64,000 bases of DNA from Argyresthia goedartella (taxonomy: Eukaryota; Arthropoda; Insecta; Lepidoptera; Argyresthiidae): the NCBI GenBank assembly GCA_949825045.1, contig OX463821.1, positions 35,422,486 to 35,486,485 of the forward strand, given 5' to 3'. Shown piece by piece: positions 22,624 through 31,936 of the stretch. The notes beneath the pieces were generated by a model. That model did no database searches, had not been told where the DNA came from, and saw only the letters and a program-made list of their open reading frames with translations. Each line of letters starts with the position of its first letter. The stretch's first letter is position 1. A program made the translations under genes and the position numbers.

Positions 22624-24180
22624 TCATTTCATAACAATTAATAATTCCTCAGTATTGTTATAGTCTAGACTCTTTAGGAAATTAGTAGTAACAATTAGTA
22701 ATTCCTCAGTATTGCTATAGTCTAGACTCTTTAGGAAATTAGTAGTAACTTTTTTACAGTTATATTTACTAAGGGAATAAATATTCAATTTGGAGTTAAT
22801 TCGATTGTATAAGAGATAGCCGAGAAAGCCAAAGAACCTGCCTGAAAAGGCTGTACTCCAACGGGTAGATGATGAACAAACTACGGATTTAAGACGTTTG
22901 TTGATATTTAGTAATGGGTCGAACGCTAGTATCGCATGTTGTTTTAGAGTAGTGTAAGTATAAAAAGTTGGCGTACAGAGAGGACACCAGCCAAAGAGTA
23001 CAAGTCTTTGGTAGGATATAGGAACGGTAAGGACAAACTAACTTTCAAAATAGCTCTCTGGGCTCTTTTCAGGGTCATTAAACTAGACTTACATGCTCCG
23101 TCCCACACCGTTATGCAGTAAGTAAGAAGCGATTGTGTTAGAGCCAGGTAGACTATTCTGATTATATGAAAATCTGCAATACGGCGTAGGTTTTTGAACA
23201 CGTAAGTTAGTTTCAGAATTCTGGACGAGAGGACATCAAGGTGCATCGTACAACTCAGAGTGCAATCAATCATGACGCCAAGATACTTTATGCTGAGAGC
23301 TCTTGTAAGCTTAGAACAGTTACAAAGGTTGCATACTGGGGAAGACTGGGCTATGATGTGATAGTTATCGTGAACTGCAGGGGACAAATTTTTAATAGAG
23401 AAGGGAATGTATTTGGTCTTTGCAACATTGAGTGTAAGGACATTATGAGTAAGCAAGGAAGACACTCTGTTAAAACCAAGCTGGGTAGAGCGGTAGACTT
23501 CTTCCCATGTATCTCCACAGAAAATTAGGGCAGTGTCATCTGCATAAGTGACAACTTTACCGTTCTGTAGCTGTAGGTTACAGAGGTCATTTATGTACGT
23601 TAGGTATAGTGTTGGACCTAGAACACTCCCCTGTGGGACTCCATAGGAGATAGGTAGATCCTCACTGACAAGGTCACCAACCTTTACTCTTTGACTTCTA
23701 TCAGATAGGTAGTTTCTGAATAGATTCAGTTGTAGGTCACGTATACCCATTATTTCCAGCTTGTCTAATAAGAGTGGGACAGAAACCATGTCGAAGGCTT
23801 TTGCTAGATCAAGAAATATGGAAATTACTTTTTTTTTGTTGTCAAGTTTGGAAAAAATATAGTCTATAAACTCAACTACGGCATCACTAGTAGAGGTATT
23901 GGATCTAAAACCAAATTGAGCAGACGATAATATATTTTTAGACTCTAAAAAGATAATAAGTCTCTTATTAATATTTTTTTCAATGATTTTAGATAAGGTT
24001 GGAAGAATAGAAATTGGTTTATAGTTGTTGACACGGGTCCTGTCAATACTCTTATGGATAGGTATCACATCGGCGAGTTTTGACTGTTTGGGGAATACAC
24101 CAGTAGACAGGATAAGATTGAAAGTATGTGTCAAAGGTGGAGTAATGACATCAATATATCGATATAAATCTGAGAATTTT
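22624..24180 (-). pseudogene. LINE-3 reverse transcriptase
   Basis: Motifs in order: NNYKPISILPTLSKIIEK, FLDLAKAFDMV, YGVPQGSVLGPTLY, VVTYADDTALIF, and a C-terminal YCITVWDGA. The open frame formally starts at 24317, but the first ~45 codons come from repeat R, not from the LINE. A frameshift near 22950 moves the last ~100 codons to another frame, which ends at a TGA at 22624. The endonuclease is absent. Confidence 0.85.
22633..22746. repeat. 57-bp tandem duplication, in frame in LINE-3 C-terminus
   Basis: Copies at 22633-22689 and 22690-22746 differ at about three bases. Being 19 codons long, the duplication keeps the LINE-3 frame and repeats the peptide NFLKSLDY(S/N)NTEELLI just before the stop. 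Confidence 0.88.
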
Positions 24181-24982
24181 CTGGGAAATATAAACGAAAG
24201 GTTAAGTTTAAGGTCAATTTCAATAGCCACGAGGTCAATGAACTTAGAAAGACATCTATCGTTAAAAAAACGGCAAATTCTTCGTTTCCTCACCCCAATA
24301 TTCGTACTATATACCAATACTAAATGTTCGATTCAAAATCGATACTCGATCGATGGTTTCGGAACGGCCATTTTGAATTTGACAGTTGCTGCCAACAGAG
24401 CAGTTTTTTGACAACTGACAGACGGAAAGCCCTCGCGATGGAACGCGTATTGGTATAGGGCATTGAAATTAAATCGTAAGCCATCTGGAATTGTATTCGG
24501 GCTCCCCTCAGGATTGTCTATTTAGCTGAGTGTATTGTGGTTCACCGAACCAGATAAAGTTCGCATTTACGTAATAACCTGTGTTGGAACACTGTGCGCG
24601 TCGAAGCTGGCCTGCCAGCCATACCTGGTTGGCTGAAGAACCTGTCTACCAAGAAGAGCCTAGGGTGCACCCAGGCCTTGCAGAGAGACAGGAGTTTGAC
24701 GGGAACGAAGCACAGACCAGGTCAGATAGAATCTATTTACTTTAGCTCGGTGAATCGCCGACGTTCTTGCTTCTTGGCATCCGATCGCTACGCTACCTCA
24801 TAGCTATGGGCCCCTGCGAGGTCATTGGGTGCCGAGAGGCCTGAACACTAAATGTAACTCGAAGACTAATTATTTCCGACGGTTCGCGTATTTTGAAATC
24901 ATCTATAAATCCTCTAATAAAGCTTGGAAAATATCAGCAAAAGTATCTGAAACGGCCGTCTTTCTAAAGTCCTTCGCGGTAT
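24170..24982 (-). repeat. Repeat R, right copy (inverted, split by a solo LTR)
   Basis: Minus-strand sequence from 24982 matches 18962 onward: the CTTTAGAAAGACGGCCGTTT-like end at 24950-24976, and the 'gttcattgacctcgtgg' block at 24227-24243. The solo LTR plus its duplicated target accounts for the extra 528 bp. Confidence 0.75.
24325..24847 (+). repeat. Solo BEL/Pao LTR with 5-bp TSD
   Basis: Begins TGTTCGATTC and ends CCTGAACA. CTAAA occurs immediately on both sides (24320-24324 and 24848-24852). No primer site or internal sequence follows, so it arose by LTR-LTR recombination. Same family as 2764-3309, opposite orientation. Confidence 0.93.
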
Positions 24983-25330
24983 GTTGTTATTACGGCAATT
25001 AAAATCAGTGTGTATATCATATACAAATGTGTTTTAATATGCATTTCCAGATATAATTACTATCATAATTTTAGAGTTTGTTATAACTGAATAACTGTTA
25101 TTCAATAACAAAGCATATGTGCGGGTCTGGCGCCTCGGTAAGAAAAAAATCTCAGTGCCAGGCCCGCACATACGTATTTTCAAAATGTTTTTTTTTGTTT
25201 ATATTTTTTAATTAGTTATTTATACTTTTGTTTTCTAAACGTATTCCATCGAAATATCTTAAAAAATATAGATATGTCTAACAATCCAGGAATGACTTAC
25301 GACAACGATCGTATGGTGTGTATTATGCAA
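24983..25330. other. Short spacer with an imperfect hairpin
   Basis: AT-rich. Contains an 18-bp inverted repeat with two mismatches, arms 25116-25133 and 25155-25172 (left arm TATGTGCGGGTCTGGCGC). Confidence 0.6.
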
Positions 25331-25331
25331 T

Positions 25332-25423
25332 ATGGCTAATAAGTGTCAGTGGTGCAATGCACTCAAATGGAAGGACGAGACTTTTGGAATGTGTTGTGAT
25401 TGTGGAAAGGTGCAGTTAGAAGC
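25332..25423 (+). pseudogene. Helitron Rep/helicase protein, N-terminal zinc-finger piece
   Basis: Reads CQWCNALKWKDETFGMCC with GKVQLEAL, the Cys-rich start typical of animal Helitron proteins. It is cut at 25423 by LINE-4 and resumes at about 27939. Confidence 0.75.
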
Positions 25424-27938
25424 ATTATATATTTATTTATGTATTTATTTATTTAGGCACATCAACAGCACACATATACATATTATTACAATAAAAAAAT
25501 TCTGCAGTTTTGTTCTTATATGAGTGCCTATTATAGATGAGCACAACATTGATCATTTTTGTACTAACTAGTAATTTTAATTTTTAAGTAATTAAGGTAA
25601 GGTAGTGGAAATAATTTAACTTAAGATTGGGTATTAAATTAATAAAATTTACAAATTCTTTAAAAATTTATAAAAATTTAACAATTTTGGATGCAAGTAT
25701 TTTTTATTTTTATTTTATTCCTAAAGTCAGGCAAGCGATCATGAAATATGTCTATGTTGGTTTGGCTACTCTCGATGTTATAATTGTCGCACATTCTGGG
25801 TATGGGTGAGTGCTTGTAGATGTTTGTTCTGTTTAGCGGTGTGTGAAGAGTGTTAGGGATGGGTTTGCGCGGATAGTTGTAAGGCACTATTAGTCCAATC
25901 TGACTCAAGATGTTACTGGCATCCAAGTTATTGTTACAGACCGTATGCAGGAATAGGAGGTCCTGTAAATTTCTTCGGAAGTTTAATGTTTCCATTCTGA
26001 AGTAGTCTAATCGCCGTTCATAATGTTCCCTGTGAGAAATGCCTGGTTGGCTGTACTCTAAATGTTTAGTGAGTGCGTGCTGAATGCGTTCGATTCTTTC
26101 GGAGTAAACCGCGTAGACGGGATTCCAGACAACGGAGGCGTACTAGAGATGGCTGCGAACCAGGGCATTGTACAGGAGGATCTTGGTGCTGGAGAGACGA
26201 AAACTTTTTGTATTGCGCTTTAGGAAGCCCAGCGTTTTCGCAGTTTTGCACACAGTAGTGTTGATGTGGGATATGAACTTTAAGTTGGGCTCCATCATTA
26301 CACCGAGATCTCGCATTTCGCTGACAGTTTCGAGTTCGATGTTGTTGATAGTGTACGTGGAAGCTATTGGGGTTCTCTTATTGGTAAATGTTATGTAGTA
26401 GCATTTTGCTGCATTGAGGACCATTCCATTATTGCGGCACCAATTTGCTATTTCCTTTAGATTATTTTGCAGCTGTTCCACGTCAGCTTCCGACATAATG
26501 GTTTTATATATTTTTAGGTCGTCTGCGAACATGGAGTACTTGTAACGCGCAATACGGTTCAACAAGTCATTGATAAATATTAGGAACAGGACTGGTCCGA
26601 GGTGAGAGACTTGGGGGACTCCCGATTTCGCGTAGTAAAGCTGAGATTGGTGTCCACTCACATTCACAACCTGAGGTCTCTGTGACAGGTACGAACAAAG
26701 CCAGTCCAATAATGACCCGTGGACACCGAGTGCTGCTAACTTACTTAGAAGCAGTTTGTGGTTTACCTTGTCGAAGGCGCTGCTGAAGTCGGTATACGGC
26801 ATCCACCTGGTGACCACTGTCCATCTCACGAGACAAATCATTAACGTAGGAGACTAGATTAGTTTCCACCGATCGTCCGCGCTTGAAGTCGTGTTGTTCG
26901 GGTGAGATAACCCTATCGATGTCGTGTGTGATAAGTGGGCAGATAAGGGATTCAAAGAGTTTTGAGAAGCACGATAGCATGGATATAGGTCGGTAGTTTT
27001 TAACGTTATTTTCATCCCCCTTTTTGTAAACAGGAACAATTCTACTTTTCTTCCATTCATCAGGAAAACGACCCTTCCTCAAGGAACGATTCAGCAATAT
27101 GAATAGTGGGAAGCAGAGCTCTTGTGCGCAAAGTTTCACAAATACTGCAGGAATGTCGTCAGGTCCCGCGCATTTGAATACATCAAGGGCTTTGCATTTT
27201 TTAAGTATATCGCGCTCACTGATTGTGATGTTTGACAGACCTGTTTGGTTAGTTATGTGTGCGTCTGTGGTTGTTACTGGGTCGAGATCAGTATAAACTG
27301 TTGAAAAGTGACTAGCAAAGAGCTGTGCGATCTCAGTTCCACTGTTTGCCGATGTGTCATCTTTATACATGCTCGATGGTAGCCTTTTCGCTTTGATTAA
27401 ATAAAACTCCAAAAAACCTTGGGGTTGACTGGAATACTGGATTCAATATTATTCAGATACGATTTCATGCATGTGTCGTATAGTTTATGACAGCACTCTC
27501 GGGAAATCTCGAATTCTATCTTGTCTCGGGGATTCTGATATTTGCGATATCTCCGTCTAATTCGTTCCTTTTCGGCTACCAGTCTTGTTAGTTGTTCGTT
27601 GAACCAGGGAGGGTGTTTGTTTGTTTTTATTCTCTGTGTAGGGACATGTTTGGCAATGGCTTCTTCCAATGTAGAGTAAAAGAGTGAGGTTATTTCTTTT
27701 ACATTTCGACAATTCTCGAATGTTTCCTCCCACTTGACTGACCTTAGATGCAACTTTAGCCCTTCGTAGTCGGCTTTGAAGAAGTTGTATCGATATCCAA
27801 CGTTTGGTTTGAGGTAGGTGAGCCGTGATGCACTAATCTGAATGTCTAATGGAGGGTGGTAAGAGTCAAGCTTGCCCAGGGTATCAGGAGATCGGGCAAC
27901 GGTTACATGGGGAACACTTACCAGTACTAGGTCGAGAA
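25424..27938 (-). mobile_element. 5'-truncated LINE (LINE-4) inserted into the Helitron
   Basis: 3' end has a (TAAA)n-like tail at about 25424-25455 on the minus strand; the 5' end falls inside the endonuclease domain near 27938. The Helitron reading frame resumes directly at both borders, which defines the insertion. Confidence 0.82.
25678..27935 (-). pseudogene. LINE-4 ORF2 (partial EN, RT, C-terminus), four pieces
   Basis: Pieces: 27935-27397 (end of endonuclease, SYHPPLDIQI, and linker), 27412-26741 (RT start: KKGDENNVKNYRPISMLSC), 26841-26143 (TDFSSAFDKVNHKLLL, SGVPQVSHLGPVLF, MFADDLKIYK) and 26142-25678 (C-terminal end). Lesions: frame changes near 27405 and 26800 and a TAG near 26143. 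In the GVPQ motif, Val replaces the usual Gly. CR1/Jockey superfamily by motif style. Confidence 0.85.
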
Positions 27939-29243
27939 TGTAGTCTGCCTGATCCTCTGTACAGTTTGATAATGGATCTGCACCCTGATCATAAGCATTT
28001 TATGGCTAATATTCGTAGATATAATAATTATTTTCAAATGCCATCTTTTGGCGTAGGGCAGGTGGTATAGGATGGATTTATGCCAACATTCAAACAGGGT
28101 CAGGTCTACCATTTAGCTGGAAGCTTTTTAGTAGAACCAGGTGAGAAAGCTAAATTCTTGCAGATTTATTTCGTTTTAGAAGACGATAGAGAAGTAAGTC
28201 TAAGGTTCTCAAATTATCAAGGATTAAAACCAAGTTTGGTTAAACAGTTACAAAAAATGCTTCATAATGTTAATCGTTACATTATAAGTCTCAAAAGTAC
28301 AACTGATAAAATACGTTTACAATCTGTCAAATCGTTTCAAATAGTCATTCAAGCCGAGAAGAAATCACCTGAAGGACATAAAAGACATTTTTAATGCCCT
28401 AACGACAAACGAAATAGTGATAGCTATGGTGATGGTAGATCAGCAGTTTGAGAAACGGGATATTATATTAGAAAGCCGTAGTACTTCTTCGGATAAGTGA
28501 CCTACATCGGTCGTACGATGCGTTACAATATCCCTTATTAATTTATTATGGCGAGGATGGTTATTTTACTAACTTGCTCAACACGATCCCTTAACAAAAT
28601 TGCCTCTAAAAATTGGTTTCCAGTTTTTATTCCTATCGTATTATGATAAAAGTCAATGGAAATAACTTTCTCCTGCGTTTTGGCGCTCTTTTTAGTAAGT
28701 ATTTAGTGGATCAATACGCTAAAATAGAAACCGAGAGTCTAAATTATATACGGCTTAATCAGGCTAAGTTACATGTAGATAATTATATACATCTTAAGGA
28801 TGCAGTTAGATGACAAGATGCTGATGCCAATCGATAGGGGCAAATGGTAGTACTACCGTCCTCTTTCAATGGTGTTCCTAGGTCCTAGGTATATGCACGA
28901 GCGTACCCTAGACGCAATGACATATATACGCAACTACAGTCGCCCTGATCTCTTTGTGACGTTTACAAGCATCCCCTGCTGGGAGGACATTATAAAAGTG
29001 TTACTTCCTGGACAATAGTCTTATGATTGTCACGTTATAATTGTTCGGGTGTATCAATTGAAAGTAAAAAAAACTAATGAATCTATTAATTGAAGGCCAA
29101 ATATTTGGAGAAATTTGGTGTTATATGTATTCGGTTGAGTGGTAAAAACGCGGTCTTCCACACGTCCATATTCTTCAATGGCTGAAAAGTAGCATAACGA
29201 CGGACTATATGGGCAAAGTTATCTGCGCTGAAATACTTCTTTT
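27939..29243 (+). pseudogene. Helitron Rep region with HUH motif, frame-broken
   Basis: Successive segments match Helitron proteins: LPDPLYSLIM and FQMPSFG (27940-28060), MPTFKQGQVYHLAGSFLVEP (28080-28140), IMIKVNGNNFLLRFGALF (28640-28690), YAKIETESLNYIRLNQAKLH, MTYIRNYSRPDLFVTFTSIP (28920-28980), and finally GLPHVHILQW with the HUH metal-binding pair at 29161-29169. A TAA at 29141-29143 sits just before this motif. The catalytic Tyr and helicase parts are not present. It would have nicked and joined DNA in rolling-circle transposition. Confidence 0.87.
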
Positions 29244-29897
29244 TTCCTTTATTTTAACTTTTGCTTGAATAGGATTTTATTAACATTCAAAAATATATGT
29301 TTCGTATACAGTTTTCTATCTTTAGGTACTTACTTTTGACATCATTGATCAAATGGTCAGGTAACCAAGGAGAATTCTTTTAATAATGATGCATATGTTA
29401 CGGCTAAAGCTAGGTGTGAAACTAAACTTAAGTTTAGCCGGCTAGTGTTAAGATTAATTTCGAGCCTCGGCTAATGTCCGAAATAATGTTCATTGCGATA
29501 AATGATTTCAATATTAGTCGGCTAAACTGCAGTTTAGCTAAAGATGGGTGAGAAAATATGGTTGACATTAGCCGACTAAACTTAAGTTTATTTTTCAGTA
29601 TACCTAGGCTAATGTTGAAAAATTACTTGTACTAAAATTTTACCCTTCACCTAAGCTACCGCAGTGTTTTGCCCTGATATCAGAAATAGCTTTGTTATCT
29701 GAATAAAGTTACCCCGCCCCGCTCCCCGCAGTCGGACGAATACTTCGTTTTTAACATTAGCTAACTAATGTCCAACATTAACCGAAACGCATCGGCTAAT
29801 GTGAAGTCTAGCCGATTAAAGATGACATCCGTTATCACAAACGAACATGACTTCGGACATCAGCCGAGGCTCGAAATTAATCTAAAGACTAGCCGGC

Positions 29898-30116
29898 TGT
29901 GCCTGTCGACTATGTTAGTCATATTTTCACGTAATGTTAAAATAAGTTGACGATCGTCACAGATAAGGTATATTATATTCATCACATAGTTTTGTAGTAA
30001 GTTGTATATAAGCTTATAGTATTTCCTATAGTAAATTAATCTAGTGTTTGCGCGCATCTCAAGCCTTTTACTTTACTCCCGAAGATGTCGCTCTCCTTAT
30101 AATTGCCTCTGGCAAA
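29898..30116 (+). repeat. 5' LTR of the non-autonomous LTR element
   Basis: Begins TGTGCCTGTCGAC, ends CCTCTGGCAAA. A TATA box (TATATAAG) lies at 30005-30012. The ending CAAA rather than CA is set by the CCGGC duplication; an alternative is that the LTR ends at CA and two bases were added at integration. Confidence 0.85.
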
Positions 30117-30117
30117 G

Positions 30118-30132
30118 TGGTAACCCGACTTC
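30118..30132 (+). other. Primer binding site
   Basis: TGGTAACCCGACTTC begins one base after the LTR. The leading TGG fits a tRNA CCA end; the tRNA was not identified. Confidence 0.6.
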
Positions 30133-30159
30133 TGAACATCAGCAACCTTCGGTAATAGC

Positions 30160-30324
30160 ATGGACCCAGCCGCGAAGAAAACTCCGTGTGCTGCCACCTC
30201 AGAAGTTCAGCAAGAAGCACTTCGTCCAAGATCGCCGAGCCCCGACTTCGGCAACCAAGACTACATCAATCAAGCCATGACCGGACCAGATTTGAAAACG
30301 GACCAGAAGCCAAAAGATAAATAA
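30160..30324 (+). CDS. Short ORF (54 aa) after the primer site, possible Gag remnant
   Basis: ATG at 30160 to TAA at 30322-30324: a polar peptide starting MDPAAKKTPCAATSEVQQEA with no domain. It occupies the usual Gag start position. A second small ORF (30408-30515, MELAPGETNASANSF...) follows and shares the frame of LINE-5 ORF1, from which it is separated by a stop. Neither is recognised. Confidence 0.35.
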   Translation: MDPAAKKTPCAATSEVQQEALRPRSPSPDFGNQDYINQAMTGPDLKTDQKPKDK

Positions 30325-30743
30325 TTTCAACTGAAGATTTCCCGCATCGAACTCAAGATACCGCAAGAAAAATGAACCGATAGTCAGCTGACTGCTTATT
30401 TATCAAAATGGAGCTCGCACCAGGAGAAACGAACGCGTCGGCAAATTCATTCACAGCAAGCAGCTTTTCAAGTTCAAGACATAGGAAGCCGTTCCAGCCC
30501 CCAGAAGAGTATTGAAATATCATCGATATACCTAATTCAACGAATATTGAAATCATCCAGGAAGAACATCGCACGAAGAATAATCAAGTCACTGAAGATA
30601 TATATCAATCCTCCTCTTCGGCTCCGCCAGCCGCCGCTCCGTTCGCCACCGACCGGCCCGCTGCTGCCGCTCGGCCCGCCTCTGCTCAGACCTCCACCGC
30701 ACTGCTTGCCTCCTCTTCGGACTCGCTAAGCGCGGACACGGCC

Positions 30744-31526
30744 ATGCCCTGCTCTCCTGCATCCTTCGACGGGGAGGACATGGCCAGTGCGCTTATTGAG
30801 CTGAAACGGTTCATCGGAGTGGAATTCCACACCATCCGACAAGAGCTGAAGGAGTTTCGCGACGAGTTTCAGGACTTGAGAGCGCACCTGTCCGTGTTTG
30901 GCGAAAGGATGGATCGTTTGGAGGGCCGCGTCGACGCTATTGAAAGGCAGGTCATAGATGGGGCGGCGTCAGCTGCTACCCGAGTGCTCGAAGAAGCCGT
31001 TGCGAATCTTCAAATGGAGCTGAACGACCGCGACCAAGAGCTTTTGTCGAACGACATCCAGGTGACGAACGTCCCGGAGGACCCCGGTGAGAGTGCCGCC
31101 GGCCTAGCCACGCGGATCTGCGCAAAACTGGGCGTGGAGCTGGACGTGCGTGACGTGGTGTCGGTTTATCGTGCCGGGCGGACGCGCGAGGCGGCCCGGC
31201 CGCGGCCCATCGTGCTGCGCCTGGCGCGCCGCGCCGTCAAGGACGAGCTGCTGCAGGGCGCGCGCACATGCCGCGGCGCCACCACCGAAGGGATGGGCCT
31301 GGCCGGCGCGCCGCAGCGGTTCTATGTGAACGAGCGGCTGACTAGCGCCAACCGACAGCTGTTCCAGCGGGCGCGCGGGGCCGCGCGCACCGCCGCCTGG
31401 CGCTTCGTGTGGACCCGCGACGGCAGAATCCTCGCCCGCAGGTCTGAGGGTCAGCCGGCTCATCACGTGCGTCGGTTATCCGATCTGCACATTTTTTTGC
31501 CAGCCGAAGTCCAAAGAATTCCTTAA
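30744..31526 (+). CDS. LINE-5 ORF1 protein, coiled coil plus RRM-like (260 aa)
   Basis: ATG at 30744 in good context (GGCCATGC). Residues ~10-95 are heptad-rich and probably coiled coil (KEFRDEFQDLRAHLSVFGER). Residues ~100-250 resemble the RNA-binding part of insect LINE ORF1 proteins: DIQVTNVPED, then RPRPIVLRLARRAVKDELL and RFYVNERLTSANRQLFQRAR. It should bind element RNA as a trimer and form the RNP. Strongly GC-rich compared with the surroundings. The same frame stays open upstream to 30516 without an ATG, so translation could start earlier by a non-AUG codon. Confidence 0.82.
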   Translation: MPCSPASFDGEDMASALIELKRFIGVEFHTIRQELKEFRDEFQDLRAHLSVFGERMDRLEGRVDAIERQVIDGAASAATRVLEEAVANLQMELNDRDQELLSNDIQVTNVPEDPGESAAGLATRICAKLGVELDVRDVVSVYRAGRTREAARPRPIVLRLARRAVKDELLQGARTCRGATTEGMGLAGAPQRFYVNERLTSANRQLFQRARGAARTAAWRFVWTRDGRILARRSEGQPAHHVRRLSDLHIFLPAEVQRIP

Positions 31527-31936
31527 TTGTTATTGTTTTTGTTTGTTTTGTAGTAAAGTCCTGCAATTAAATGTTTCGTTGTTGTTGTTTGTTTGTAACT
31601 CGTTTCAGATAAATTGTATAATTGTAAAAAAATACCGTTTTTACCGTTTTGTTGTGGCCTATATGCTTATTTCGTCATTGCTATGTCTTGTCGCGGGAGT
31701 GGACCGACAAATATGCCTCGTACCGTCGCGTGATTCAGCCTGGAAGCAATCATTTTATATAAATTTATCCGTATATAACTTATGTATGTATATATATGTA
31801 ATAGGTCTACACTATCACTCTTTATTTATCACTTTGTGCTGCACTTGCTATTTACTTTTATCTTCGTGGACTGAGTCACTTACCTGTATGCATTCATTCA
31901 TTTGCTATTGTTCTTTTAACTTATTTGCTCGTTTTC

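Larger units (their letters stand above)
22200..24180 (-). mobile_element. 5'-truncated LINE (LINE-3, Jockey-like)
   Basis: RT ORF (24180-22624) plus an inferred 3' UTR that contains a dinucleotide run. It starts inside the RT fingers, directly joined to repeat R. The 3' limit is approximate. Confidence 0.7.

Noticed and set aside
22944..24317. A 457-aa protein starting MVYSTNIGVRKRR
   Set aside because: The first ~45 codons are translated repeat R; homology to RT starts only near 24180.
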